A stretch of DNA of 64,000 nt from Patella vulgata. Its lineage: Eukaryota; Mollusca; Gastropoda; Patellidae. The number at the start of each line of letters is the position of its first letter. Position 1 is the stretch's first letter. The DNA lies in contig NC_065885.2 in the NCBI RefSeq assembly GCF_932274485.2, forward strand, positions 30,331,062 through 30,395,061, in the 5' to 3' direction. Both the position numbers and the translations under genes were made by a program. Positions 24,222 to 36,499 of the stretch are shown here, piece after piece. Below the pieces are notes generated by a model. It was not told the origin of the DNA. It saw only the letters and a list, made by a program, of their open reading frames with translations, and did not search any database.

Positions 24222-24588
24222 AATCTGATTAAAATACAGATCTATTTCGTTTCGGTTTTTTTTTATACTTCCGATGGCCTATACACTACATGAAGATCTG
24301 ACCAGTTGTACTATAAGGTCGTATCGGGGGTCGAACGAGCGGCTTTTGACCCTATGACGTCAGATATTGATTAATCAATCAGCGTTGACGTTTCTAGTGG
24401 TTTACCCACAGTTCCGTGCATGGTACGCCAAGAAGTCGCCGTAACAGTCCGTTTCATTGGCTTATCCCTCACTTCAACCAAAACGCCGGTAATATAACAA
24501 CTCTTCCAGATCCTAGTGTAGTTGAGACAAGTAAAACGAAATTTTGAACTACGGTATACAAAAAAGGAAACGAAATAGGAGTGTTTTA
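24222..24588. mobile_element. MITE family A, long copy just upstream of SRPRB
   Basis: Left end ATCTGATTAAAATACAGATC with TTTCGTTTCG; right end GGAAACGAAATAGGAGTG. The interior (GACCAGTTGTACT, CAATCAGCGTTGACGTTTCT, ACGCCGGTAATATA) is shared with the copy at 27812-28183. It ends about 140 bp before the SRPRB start codon, so it may overlap the promoter. Confidence 0.82.
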
Positions 24589-24728
24589 GTGAGATAGGGG
24601 ACAATTGGTGGTCTACATCCGTTTGAAAAATGTAGTTATCTCCCTTTAATCCGAAACGTGTAAGAGTCGTGGATCGTAAACAATAATCGAAGCGGAAGCA
24701 CACCGCAAGAGCAGGGACGATTGCAAAC

Positions 24729-27700
24729 ATGGCTAACAGTAACACGATGGAGGAAGTTTTGGCATATTTTACTGACGGGATTGAAACACAAGATCCTACA
24801 GTAATTGGAATTCTTGTGGGAATTCTGGTCGTATTTGTATCAGTTGGTAAGTATGAGTTTTGTGTTTTTTTACCCAATTTATTGATTTTGATAGTACCGG
24901 TACCGTAATTATACAAGGCCTAGAATATAACTATATGGAAGTGTAACAATAAATTGTTTACTGTCTGATCCATCGAATTTGGTTTGGCCTATTCCCGGTG
25001 AAATCTGAGCAATCTTACACTAAGCTAATGTTATCTATTTGGTTGAGTAAAATCGATTTCACCTTAAAATATTCCATATGGTATATATAATATATACTAA
25101 ACAGCAAAAGAAACAACAGGTGGTATGTTACTCTGAATAGACGCATTGCATAAAACTTGCCAAATGTTTAATTGTATATTTGTGACCACATCTCCAACTT
25201 TACCTGAGCAATAAGGCTCCTTCCCAAACACAGAATTGAACCCAGGAAATGTTCTCAAAAACGCAGCCTGACTTCTGAGATGATAATATGTTCTCCGTGA
25301 TTTTCATGTAACTCATGCTGCACATGCTGTTCACCGGGACCAGCCCTATAAAATGCACCCCCCTACCTGATTGAATCATTCACACTACAACGTCACCACG
25401 ACTCACAATAACTCAGAGGAATAAGGCGGTTGGAAGACTCGACACTGGCCACACTGCCCAAGCCATTGCCAATCACTTCCAGGTCAATGTTTGGACCATC
25501 TACAGCAACACTTTCGGGCCACCAACACCACAGATGATCACCCCCGAACTGGTAGACCAAAGATCACCACAAGGCGACAACACTACCATGTTGTGCGACA
25601 GCACATGCAGAATCCCTTCACACAGGCATCTGAGACAGCACGTCAGACATTGGGAACACAGTACCGATACAGTGCGTCAGTGTCTCACCAGAGAGAACAT
25701 CCATTGCCGTAGACCTTACCGTGGACCGATCCTCCCCTCGTCGATGACGTTGACGTCAATAGTTTGCCCAAAAACACAAGAACTGGCGACACAGATGAGA
25801 GTCGGTATTGTGTATCAACTGCAGATGGCAGAAACTGAATATGGCGTCGACGTGGCCAGCGTTATTTTGACCAATGTGTCATGGAATGAGACTCATGGGA
25901 AGGTCCAAGCATAATGGTTTGGGGTGGAATCGGCCTGAACCAGAGAGTGGGTCTTGTGGTGTTCCAAAATCTTGTTCCAGGGAGAGGAGGCGGCATCACT
26001 GCATTGCGCTACATCGATCAAGCTCTCAGACCCCACATCATATCACATTTCACACATCATCGAAACAATGTTTTCCAGCATGACAACGCCCGTGCCCACA
26101 CCACCAGAGTTACTTGGGACTTTCTTAAGCAGAACAGTGTCAACATTATGCACTCGCCAGCCCTTAGTCCGGACTTTGGGATGAAATTCAGAGGAGACTT
26201 AATAACGTCGTAACGAGACCAAACACAGTCGATGGATTGCACCAGGCTTTTCTGAGAGTGTGGTTCCAGGTGCCAATGGCGTTCATCAATCGTCTGGTCC
26301 ACTCCATGTTATTGACACACGCTGTGGACACACCAGATACTGATGTATAGACTATGTACAGACTCGAAAGCTTCTCGTAATGTCTTGGAATTGTGATGAA
26401 TTAATCACTAATGTGTCAACATACTGTTTACAAAAAATTGCTTTGATCCATTTAGTAAGTTGTTGTCTAGAATGGTTTGATTAAAGTGCCCCTCTGATTT
26501 TGAAATCGCACTGACAGTTTTTTTTTTGCCGTTTAGTATATTTAAATGCTATTCCATTTTACTGTGCGCTCTTTTTACTTTAGCACCTCTAGGCCTACCA
26601 GAACCACTTTTCTTGGTCGTAGGGACTTGTGATTTGGACGCACACCAAATTACAGAGGATTAAACCAATTAGAACCTACTATTTATTTTACAGACTTTTT
26701 GCTTATTTAGACTCTACCCGCCCGTTGTTCCATTCATGGACTGGTAGTCAGTTTATTTGTCCTCGAGTTAGTGGTGGTGGCTGAATGGGTTAACCGTTTA
26801 ACTTGTGCACTTTAGATCATAAGGTCTGTCATTAAGTCAAGTGGTTTTGATTCCCAACTTGTATGTGTCCAACCTCATGGGTTTTCTGCGGGTCTTCCCA
26901 CAGCTAAAGATCCTATGTGCAAGCAAATTATTGAAATACAATTGAACCATATGTTAGTCCCGAAATGACAGTTTGTGTCGAGTGGAAGTTAAACCCGATT
27001 TCTCTCTCTCCTCGATTTAAATAATGGATAGGTGGTCTATAATTCTGGCAGTCCATTATACCAATTGCCCCTTATAGTCCACTATTCGAATGTTCTGTTA
27101 GATCATGTTTGATACCCCCAGCATGCAAACAAATTATTTAAATACAATTGAACCGTATATTAATTCCAAAATGACAGTTTGTGTTGATTGGACGTTAAAC
27201 CTAATTTCTCTCTCGTTGAGTTAAATAATGTTTGGGCTGTTTGTAATTCTGACAGACTGTTTTATACTTATACGACAGTCAACTATTCGTTTGTTCTGTT
27301 AGATCATGTTTGATACTCTAGTTAACAACCTGTTATTCAGAGAGCCTGTTTAATAGACGATCTGTGAATTTGTTATTCTGATTGTTCCGTAGAACCCAAG
27401 GCATTGCCATCCTCGTTATCCCCAGTGGTCTCATTCCATTCCACTCCACTAACCCCTGTGGTCATGCATGGGTGAGACACATATTCAACTTATCTGCCCT
27501 TGATTATTGTGCTGTTTTTATCAAACAATCCAAAAAATCGTTAAATACATAAAAACTGCATAATAACATCTTTCACATGGAAAAGATGTTTTAGGAAATC
27601 TTTTGTGTGCATGTCACTTCTTTGCAAACTTTCTCATACATGTAATCGAGCAAACAAGCCGCCATATTGTGTATGTTGAGGCTAAGATTGGTTTGTAGAA

Positions 27701-30700
27701 TAAAGCTACGATCAAGGGCAGGTAATTTGAATATGTGAATACCCCATGGTTGAACCCAGGGTATAGTGGATAGAATGATGGGACGTTGCTTATGTACGTA
27801 GTAAAGCGGTTAATCTGATTGAAATACAGATCTATATTTTGTTTCGTTTTTTTATACTTACGATGACCTACACTACATGAAGATCTGACTGGTTGTACTG
27901 GAAGGTCGCGTCAGGGGGTCGTACAAGCGGCTTTTGGCCCTTTGATGTCAGACATTGATTAATCAATCAGCCTTGACGTTTCTAGTGGTTTACCGACCTT
28001 ACCGTGCATCGCACGCCAAGAACTCGACATAACAGACAGTTTCATTGGCTAATCCCTCACTTCAACCAAAACGCCGGTAATATATCAACTCTTCCAGATC
28101 CTAGTGTAGTAAAGACAAGTAAACCGAAATATGAACTATAAAAAACGGAATGAAATAGGATCTGTGTTTTAATCAAATTGTAAAGCAGTTTGAAAATTAA
28201 AGTTTTGAAAGTATTCAAAAACGTGATGCTCTTGATAATATAAATCAGTATTAATTAATACATGTAGGTCTGTTTTTTAATTTTATTTAGTGTTTATTTG
28301 GGCATATATTTATTTTTTTATTTTTTCCTTTCAGTTTTGATGATTATATTTGGACGATCTTCTAATAAAAGAAGTGGTGTTCTTGTTTTGGGAATATGTG
28401 ATGCAGGAAAAACTCTTTTTTTTAATCGTGTAAGTTATAACCAAAATCACCTGTCTGTAAATCTAATTAAGATATTTTAAAAACATATTCACTCTTAATC
28501 CCCCTCAAATGCTATTTATTAACACTTAAATGACCCGGAGGTTTGACGTCATAACGTCATAAAGATCCACGTTAAAATGGTCAATCGTGTTAGAATATAG
28601 ATGCACTTTAAAATCATATCATTAAAAAACAACTGTAGATAGATCCTTCATGTAACTGAAGGAAATAATCTTAATTTTATGCCATTTTCATAAATGTACA
28701 AAAAAATAATCTCATTCAAAATTCATGTATATATAATGGTCATTTCTATTTTTATACCCCACATTTTCATGTGGACATATATATTATCGTCGCCTCTGTG
28801 TGTCCATAATTGGTTTGTGGATACTCTACAGGTCACAGTTTTTATTCGATATTGACGAAACTTAAATATAGGTCATCTGACTCATCTCCCAAATATCTCG
28901 GTTCCTTTCGATATTGGCTTAAATGGGACGAAAATTACGTTTTTAGCTTGTGGACACTCTACAGGTCACAATTTTCACCCGATTTTGATGAAACTTGAAA
29001 TGCATGTTTATATCCCAAAGATCTCGGTTCCTCTCGATTTTGCGCATATTGGATCGTAACTTCCTGAATTATGGCCCCTGATTTACAAAAAATCATATTT
29101 TAGCTTGTAGTCCCTCTAGAGGTCACAATTATTATCTGATTTAAAAAAACGTTTGATATATCACCCTTACACAGTAATGTCGGTCGAGTTCAAATTGCGT
29201 GAAAATCGGACCAAAACTGCCAGACAAAATGGGCGCCACCTCATACGCAAATAGTGGTAAACATTGGTATATCAAGATTGTGGACCCACTAGGTCACAAT
29301 TTTGATCCCATTTTGATGAAACTTAAAATGCATGTTTATAACCCAAAGATCTTGGTTCCTTTCGATATTCGGGCACATTGGATCGTAACTTCCTGAATTA
29401 TGGCCCCTGATTGTACGAAAAGATCTTGGTTCCTTTCGATATTCGGGCATATTGGATCGTAACTTCCTGAAATATGACACCTGAGTGTACGAAAAATTGC
29501 GTTTTTAGCTTGTGGTTCCTCTTGATAATCGCGCATATCTGAACTTAATTTCCTAGATTATGGCCCATAGAATGAAGATTCTCTAAAGGTCAAAAAAAAA
29601 AATTTCCGATTTTAAAAGCCATTTAAATATATCACTATTTCACCATAATGAAGGTTCAATTCAAATTTCGGGAAAATCGAAATGAAAATGGCCGCTCTTT
29701 GTAAACAAATATTGTAAAAGTATGTAAGACGAAGGTTGTGGACCCTCTAGAGGTCACAATTTTTATCCGATTTTGATGAAACTTAAAACATATCTTTATA
29801 TCCCAAAGGTTTCAGTCCCTTTTGATATTTGTGCATTTCAGACCATAACTTTCTGGATTATGGACCATGATTGTACAAAAAATCACTTTTGTTTTTAGCT
29901 TGTCTCTATCCATCTTTTGCAAAATGTAGGCGTATCTTGCCTGGCAGCTGCTGGTAAACTGTTATAATAGTACTCATTGAATACAGATTGACCTCAGCTG
30001 TATGAATATTTAGGTCAAATTTGTAAATTTTAATAATTAAGGAAATAAATTGTCCTGTAAACAACTTTAATTTGTTGGCACAAAAAAGGTCAAAATCGAA
30101 ATTTTGAAATACCAAAACTTCGACCCTGATCCCGACTATCCAGAAATGTATTCATTTTGGAATTAGGAGACAAATTCTCCTAATTAAGGCCTATGTGTTC
30201 ATTTCGGAAATAGGAGACGAATTCTCCAAACTACGGTCTATTGTGTTTATTTTCGCAATTTTTCCTATTTAATTCAAAATGGTGACCATCAGTTGATTGA
30301 AATCAAAATTCTGATCCCACTATTTTTTAGGCATTCCTTCGCGGATTCTGAAAATGTAACTCCCATGCCTGTAAGTAAAATATTGTAAAAGCCTTTGGGA
30401 TTTTTCACGTTTAAAGATGGTGGCACTTTCGGTTCGATCGACAAGCTTCATACTTTGTGAACGCAACAGTAATTTTTTAGCTACTACAGAAAAAGAATTT
30501 CAAGGCAATCTGACCTACTTTTCTTTTGATTTTTTGAAAACTTTGATCCTTAATTTCTCCAAGGGGAGTAAGTTAGTAAATTTCTAATGATATCGCTGAA
30601 GTTGGATCAATGAGATCTACTTACGTTCCAAATTTCATGAAAATATAAACTATTGGATCAATGAGATCAACTTATGTCCCAAATTTCATGAAAATATAAA

Positions 30701-33700
30701 CATAAATTTAAAGTTTCATCAAAATCAGATCAAAATTATGACCTATATACCATACTGTTACACTATTTGCATACACATACAAGGAGTGGCAATTTTGTCA
30801 GGCAGTTTCCGTCCGAACTCTAGGGGGACCACAAGGTAAAAATGTGATTTTTCCAGGATGTTATCGAAAGGAACCAAGATCCTTGGTTTATAAACCTACA
30901 TTCCAAGTTTCTTAAAAATTGGATGAATATTGTGACCACTAGAGTGTCCATAATCTGAAATCGTAATTTTACGTACAATAAGGGGCCATAAACCATGAAG
31001 TTACGGTCCGATAATTTTCGAAAGGAACTGAGATCTTTGGGAGATAGACCTATATTTCAAGTTTCGTCAAAATTCGATAAAAATTGTGAAAAGTAGAGTG
31101 TCCACAAACAAATTGTGGACGGACGGACAGGGGCGACGACAATATACGTCCACATGAAAATGTGGTTAAAAACAAAGTCATGGGTATCACAAAACCATCT
31201 TTTATAGTATCTAACGTTTTAAGTCTAAAAACCTACTTCTTCAGAGAATACAAGCTACATTTTAACCACTCCTACTACTGGTGTCACCATATCAAGTTTA
31301 TTATGACTTAGATCCCATCTAAGTTTATGTTATTCAAATGGTTTTGGATTCCTCTCTCTTTATATATTTGGATTCACATGAAAATGTGGGCGTGTAAAAA
31401 TTTATATATAAAACTAGGACTAGGTTTTATGTCTGTGCTGGTCACAAATGCTTGTCAGAATTTCCGTTTTGTTTTTCCCTTGTCTGTTGTGCAGGATGGA
31501 GGAGGCCCTGACAAGGAAACTATTCAGATGGGCCAGAAAAACTGACGTCCACCGGTGTATTCACAGAAAGTAGGAATTGGATGAAGAGTAGGTGGAATAC
31601 CATTGTCGGCTCAAAATTTAGTTCAAATTTCATTTCCATTTTCTAAATGAAATAATGGTACTGGTATAACTATATTAGAATTAAATTAAATTTGTCTCAT
31701 TTCATTCCTTTTCTATTTCAGTTGGTAAATGGCAATTACATGCAGACGTACACTTCCATGACAACTAATTCTAATTATTTTAATATACCTAATAAAAATG
31801 TAAGTTTAAACTCTGAAACATCTCATTAAAACACATGATATTTGTTTATTTCTCTACACAGCATTTGGATCTGGAAGAATTTTTGTACACCTGCATGGCT
31901 TCGATTGCTAGCGTGTTACATGACAAAGAGTAGGATCGTCTGTGCAACCTACTGGGTTTTCTCAGGTCTTCCGTTTTCCTCCCAACTAATAAATACCACA
32001 AAGCATTGTATTACTAAAATGAAAATCAGCCCTATATTAGCCTCGAAATGACTAACTTCTGTCATGTGAACATTAAACCCCATTTCTCTCTCTCAATCTG
32101 TTATCCATCCTTTAAATGAAATGAATTATGTTTTATGCCTTCAGAAACGTTTAAGGATCTTAGATTTGCCTGGTTATGAAAGGATACGAGGACCAAATCT
32201 AGATAAAAATAAATCATTAGCCAGGTAATGTATTAGATACTCACCATGGATTAAAAATTGCATGATTGTTACATTTTAAACAGGCACTATAGCTTTGTCA
32301 ATTGTTGCTGATCATTAAGGAAATAGTATTTCTATTTCACTTGATTAACAATGTTTCAGTTGAATTTATTACAAAATTTAAGGCATCTTCCCATTCATTG
32401 TTGAAATACAGGTCTTTAGTTTCCAGATAAATTCATAAATAATTAAAGGTACTGTAAGCAACTGTTTAATAAAATCCACACCCCAACACACCATATCTTA
32501 TCAAAAAAGGGTCTGATTTTAAGGCACCTGCGCATTCATTGTTGAAATACAGGATTTTCGTTTCCAGATAAATTGTTACTGTTGTTAGTAAAATTTGTTT
32601 AACTTTCATTAATAATTAACGGTACTGTAAGCAACTGTTAACTAAATTCCGCACCCCCACCACACCCTATCTTATGAAAAAACTCTGATTTTGACCATTT
32701 GTTATATAATAACAAGGGCGTGTTGACAGAAATCTGATAGCAGTATATTTCTTTCGGAAACTCAACTTGTGTAACTTTTATGACTTGTTTTAAACAGTAT
32801 TTATTTTGAAAATATTGTACAATTTAAAGGTATTAAGAATAGAATACACATTTATGACTTCTGAGCAGACAGGAATGCAAGTAAAAGATGAAGTTATCAT
32901 ATAGTTAAAGTAAAATGATTTATTTCAGAGGTATAATATATGTAGTAGATAGTTCGACTATACAGAAAGAAATAAAAGAAGTAGCTGGGTAAGTAAACTC
33001 TTTATTTTTATATGCCCACATTTTCATGTGGCCGTATTATGCTGTACGTCCGGACATCCGTCCACAATTTGTTTGTGGACACTCTACAGGTCACAATTTT
33101 TATCCAATTTTGACGAAACTTGAAATATAGGTCTATCTCCCAAAGATCTCGGTTCCTGACGATATTGGCTTGTATTGGACCATAACTTCATGGATTATGT
33201 CCCCTGATTGTACGAAAAATCACGTTTCTAGATTGTGGACACAATTTTCATCTGATTTTAATGAAACTTGAAATGTATGTTTATAACTCAAAGATCTTAG
33301 TTCCTGTTGTGGACCTCCTAGAAGTCACAATTTGTATTCAATTTTAAAAACCATTTAAATATATCACTGTTACACATCAATGAAGGTTGAGTTTGAATTT
33401 CGTAAAAATGTGACCGAAACTGCCAGACAAATTGGCCGCACCTTGTATGCAAATAGTGTAAAAGTATGTAATACCAAGGTTGTGGACACTCTAGAAGTCA
33501 CAATTTTTATCCAATTTTGATGAAACTTGAAATTTATGTTTATAACCCAAAGATTGTGGTTCCTTTTGATATTCGAAAATATCGGATTGTAACTTCCTGG
33601 GTTATGGCCCCTGATTGTACGAAAAATCATGTTTTTAGCTTGTGGATTCTCTAGAGGTCTCAATTTTGAAACAATTTTAAAAAGGCATTTAAATATATCA

Positions 33701-36136
33701 CCAAAATGAAGGTTGAATTCGAATTTCGGGAAAATCGAAACGAAACTGCCTGACAAAATGGCCACTTTTTGTGCTCAAATTGTGTAAAAGTATGTAATAC
33801 GAAGGTTGTGGACCCTCTAGAGGTCGGGGGGGTGGATGGCCGAATGGTTAGCACGTGCGGGCTGTATCATAAAGCCTGTCATTGAGTCAACTGGCGTGGT
33901 TTCGAATCCCTGGTTGTATGTGACAAGGAGTAGGGTCGCCCGTCCAACCCCGTGGGTTTTCTCCGGGTCCTCCGGTTTCCTCCCACTGCTAAAGACCCCT
34001 ATGCGCAAGCGAATTATTGAAATAAAATTAAACCATATGTTAGTCCCAAAATGACCTAGTTTGTGTCGAGTGGACGTTAAACCCATCTCTCTCTCTCTGT
34101 CTCCTCTAGAGGTCACAACTTTTATGCTAAGTCAGTAACTGATTAAGTATTTACCACTCCTGATTAACCCTCAATCATAGGGGATACCTGATTATCAATC
34201 CAGATAGTCCCAAATTGACAGAATTGCAATCAAGTTACACAGAATTAAGTCCTGTAACAGTTCTGTCAGTTCCACAGAGGTGGTGCGAGTAGAATCATGA
34301 CATAATTAAACACAACGCATATGTTTTAGCTGTCATGGTTGGTTGGGATGTTTTCTTAAGCTGTCATCGCATGCATTGTAGCCCGAAATACCCCATTTTC
34401 ACTCGATTGTCACTATTTTGGGGATTGTGAGAATTCAATTCCAGAATGTTCAAATAATTATTCCGTATTGCCATAAATTGAGCATTAGAAAGATGAGTGT
34501 ATTGCACAGTATTTATGTGTCTATATTTATTTCAGATATTTATATACAATATTAAGTGATGGAACGATATCACACAACCGTCCACCTGTTCTTATAGCAT
34601 GTAATAAACAAGATTTGACCCTAGCAAAAGGTTCAAAGGTCATTAGAGCACAGCTAGAGAAAGAAATGTAAGTTGAGAATCTGAAAGTATGACCTGTGAA
34701 AAAATAATTTAAAATTAAAAAGTCTAAGCACTCCAAATGAACTTTTGGGTGTGGAGAATGTATGTAGAATATTTCTTTGGAAACTGGATGGAGGTCTTTT
34801 AACAGGGTGATCCCATTATACGCCCACCATCAGATCTGTTAAAATATTTTTGCACACAATAATTGTAGCATAGTTAAAGATAATCCCCTTAAAGCTGTAT
34901 AAATATTCGGAAGATCATCTCTTTAATTTGTGGTTTAATGGGCCAGAGATTAAATAAGATATTGATACTGTACGAGGACGTGAGTCCGAGTGTTGTTTCA
35001 ATATATTATGCAATGTCTTGCTCGAGATCATTGACTTAAAATAATGATACTGCACCTACATAACAAAGAAATATGTTACTCAAATCCAATATTTCATCTA
35101 GTATGAATAATGTATGATTGGCACTTGCCCATACCTGATTTGAAATAATGGTACACCAACATCAAAGGATTACATCATATCTGTATTTTAATTATTTATA
35201 GTTATAAAGTAATGGTAGTTAATTACATTGCTAAAACTGAGTGTGATTACATACAAAAGTGATGGTAATGTAATTAATTACATTTGCAAAATGTAATGGC
35301 CCAACCAAGGTCTGATTATCAAACTCTTCAGTTCATTCTACACTACTTACCAGTGAGGAAAGTCATCAACTACATGTACTTTTAACTGAAAACAGTAATG
35401 CAAGGATAGATTAAAAGCACAGCGATACCTCACTTAACAATATTATACATAGTGGTATGCAGAGGGTTGGTGGTGCCCAGGGCTAATTCCTTGATGCACC
35501 TAGGACTCAAGCATAGGGCCTAGTACTGAGAAAGACAACTTTCACAAATATGTAAAAATAAACTTTTTATTCAAATTAAATATAAATCAGACACATTAAT
35601 ACAGTTTAGTGTCCCAAATGAGATCTGTCAGAAAACTATGTGTCCCAAATGAGATCTGTCAGAAAACTACTTCATTTTTACAAGTTCTCTACTCTGGTCT
35701 CGCTTATTTAAATACGGATACACATTCACATTAGCTTGTGACTGCGATAATTTCAAATTGAAACAAAAATTCCATTTGTTTACCTCCTGAAGTGGATGGC
35801 AGGGGCCACGGCCCCCTCCCTGCACACCATTGATTATACACCATCAATAATAGTAAAGGGCAAAGCCATAAATACAAACTTTCCTATGGGAAATAATATC
35901 TGATGTAAATTTTATTTATTTGTAGGAATACATTGCGAGTAACCCGTGGAGCGGCTTTACAGGGACAGGATAATACCTCTAATAACAATTCTTATCTTGG
36001 CAAAAGAAATAAAGATTTTGAATTTAGTGATTTAAGTCCTATCAATGTAGAATTTGTTGAATGCAGTTGTGGAAAAGATGATACATCAATGGTTAATTTA
36101 GATGAAGTTAAGAATTGGCTAGAATCTATAGCTTAA
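24729..36136 (+). CDS. SRPRB: Signal recognition particle receptor subunit beta, 7 exons
   Basis: SR-beta anchors the SRP receptor in the ER membrane and is a small GTPase. Exons 24729-24846, 28335-28429, 31722-31799, 32145-32224, 32929-32988, 34536-34667 and 35926-36136 join in phase to 257 residues (human about 271). Residues about 24-45 form one transmembrane helix (IGILVGILVVFVSVVLMIIF), split by intron 1. GTPase motifs: P-loop GICDAGKT 59-66, G3 DLPGYE 104-109, G4 NKQD 167-170, and ECSCG near 231 as G5. LEKEMNTLRVTR and FEFSDL match the family's C-terminal part. The ATG follows a short 5' leader and begins MANSNTMEEV. No breaks are seen. Introns carry many mobile elements. Confidence 0.95.
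25097..26455 (+). mobile_element. Tc1-like transposon relic in SRPRB intron 1
   Basis: Fragments of a Tc1-type transposase are recognisable: DHPRTGRPKITT (AT-hook-like linker), MVWGGIG, FQHDNARAHTT (second catalytic Asp) and SPALSPD. They lie in different frames, and the terminal Glu block is replaced by unrelated residues. Imperfect inverted ends (CTAAACAGCAAAAG and the complement of ATCCATTTAG) flanked by TA suggest limits of 25097-26455. Inactive; a lineage different from 2480-4006. Confidence 0.75.
26771..27008 (+). mobile_element. Family I SINE
   Basis: GTGGTGGCTGAATGGGTTAA (A box), GTTTTGATTCCC (B box), GGGTTTTCTGCGGGTCTTCC, ATATGTTAGTCCCGAAATGA, GTGTCGAGTGG and GTTAAACCCGATTTCTCTCT run in family order. 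Nearly full length, in SRPRB intron 1. Confidence 0.85.
27120..27215 (+). mobile_element. Family I SINE 3' fragment
   Basis: It repeats the distal half of the preceding SINE (GCAAACAAATTATTTAAATA, CAAAATGACAGTTTGTGTT, GTTAAACCTAATTTCTCTCT). It is either a tandem partial duplicate or a 5'-truncated insertion. Confidence 0.75.
27408..27785. mobile_element. MITE family C, shortened and diverged copy
   Basis: CCATCCTCGTTATCCCCAGT at the left and CCCAGGGTATAGTGGATAGA at the right match the inverted ends of 12149-12847. The interior is shorter (about 380 bp in all). In SRPRB intron 1. Confidence 0.7.
27812..28183. mobile_element. MITE family A, second long copy
   Basis: Ends TAATCTGATTGAAATACAGA and GGATCTGTGTTTTAATCAAA are inverted repeats. 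The interior is closely similar to 24222-24588 (for example TCCAGATCCTAGTGTAGT in both). In SRPRB intron 1. Confidence 0.85.
28755..31166. mobile_element. Foldback-type repeat family D, full-length copy in SRPRB intron 2
   Basis: Left end CCCACATTTTCATGTGGACA and right end TGTCC-type sequence ending CCACATGAAAATGTGG are inverted repeats, and each tip is itself a small palindrome (CCACAT...ATGTGG). Inverted similarity extends about 200 bp inward (CACAATTTGTTTGTGGA, CAAAGATCTCGGTTCC and their complements). The interior repeats 200-250 bp modules with GGTCACAATTTT, TTTTGATGAAACTT and ATTGGATCGTAACTTCCTGA at least five times. No transposase frame seen. Confidence 0.75.
31905..32094 (+). mobile_element. 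Family I SINE, diverged and 5'-truncated
   Basis: ATGACAAAGAGTAGGATCGT, GGGTTTTCTCAGGTCTTCCG, TTAGCCTCGAAATGACTAA and ACATTAAACCCCATTTCTCT follow the family I order. In SRPRB intron 3. Confidence 0.7.
32382..32695. repeat. Tandem duplication of about 140-175 bp in SRPRB intron 4
   Basis: Both units contain ATTCATTGTTGAAATACAGG, TTTCCAGATAAATT, GGTACTGTAAGCAACTGTT and CACACC.TATCTTAT. The second unit has an extra insertion near 32570. Confidence 0.75.
33010..33825. mobile_element. Repeat family D copy in SRPRB intron 5, split by a SINE
   Basis: It starts TATGCCCACATTTTCATGTG and carries the same modules as 28755-31166. It is interrupted at CCTCTAGAGGTC by the SINE at 33826-34102 and resumes briefly after 34114 (CACAACTTTTATGC). 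Confidence 0.72.
33826..34102 (+). mobile_element. Family I SINE with target-site duplication (reference copy)
   Basis: The most complete family I copy, about 277 bp. Pol III A box TGGCCGAATGG at 33837-33847 and B-box-like GTTTCGAATCC at 33899-33909 show a tRNA-derived head. The body continues through GGTTTTCTCCGGGTCCTCCG and CATATGTTAGTCCCAAAATG to GTTAAACCC and a CT tract. The 12-bp direct repeat CCTCTAGAGGTC flanks it (33814-33825 and 34103-34114), the mark of retrotransposition. Confidence 0.92.
34928..35185. repeat. Dispersed repeat family E, copy 1 (SRPRB intron 6)
   Basis: Sequence from TGTGGTTTAATGG through TTTCAATATATTATGCAATG and GATTTGAAATAATGGTACAC to CCAACATCAAAGGAT matches, in reverse orientation, the region at 40813-41160. 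Class unknown. Confidence 0.7.
35611..35671. repeat. Two direct 30-bp repeats
   Basis: GTGTCCCAAATGAGATCTGT followed by CAGAAAACTA occurs twice in direct succession in SRPRB intron 6. Confidence 0.9.
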
Positions 36137-36139
36137 CTG

Positions 36140-36145
36140 AATAAA
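36140..36145 (+). terminator. Poly(A) signal of SRPRB
   Basis: AATAAA begins four bases after the stop codon of SRPRB. Another AATAAA lies at about 36491, so two 3' ends are possible. Confidence 0.6.
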
Positions 36146-36290
36146 AAACGTTTATTAAATGATATTTTATCATATTACGATACATGGACTTAAATGAGTG
36201 AAAAATGTTATTAAACGATAGTTGTCAAGTCATATTTATATCATTATATTACATGAACATGTCAAAAGGATAATTTTTGCATTGAAATTG

Positions 36291-36368
36291 TTACAGTGGC
36301 TTTACATCACTTGTTACAGTAGCTTTACATCACTTGTTATAGTGGCTTTGTATTACTTGTTATAGTGG
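36291..36368. repeat. 24-bp tandem repeat, three units
   Basis: Units of the form TTACAGTGGCTTTACATCAC plus TTGT repeat three times with few changes, in the SRPRB 3' flank or 3' UTR. Confidence 0.85.
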
Positions 36369-36499
36369 GTTTTTGAGAAAAAAAAATCACCCAGTGGTGG
36401 TATTCAGTTGATTTGTATTACAAAATTAACCATCAATAACAATTGATATTATTACCCTCAGTTTTGTATAGGTATTGTGTTTGATTGTCAAATAAAAAA

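Noticed and set aside
24371-24916. 181-codon minus-strand open frame over the SRPRB start
   Set aside because: It runs through a MITE and antisense to SRPRB exon 1; composition gives no recognisable domain.
31495-31560. Family II SINE fragment in SRPRB intron 2
   Set aside because: CTTGTCTGTTGTGCAGGATG resembles part of the SINE body, but too little is left to define limits.
33837-33909. tRNA gene from the A and B boxes
   Set aside because: Boxes belong to family I SINEs: long body, simple-sequence tail and target duplication; no full cloverleaf or acceptor stem seen. The same applies to family II at 39590-39643.
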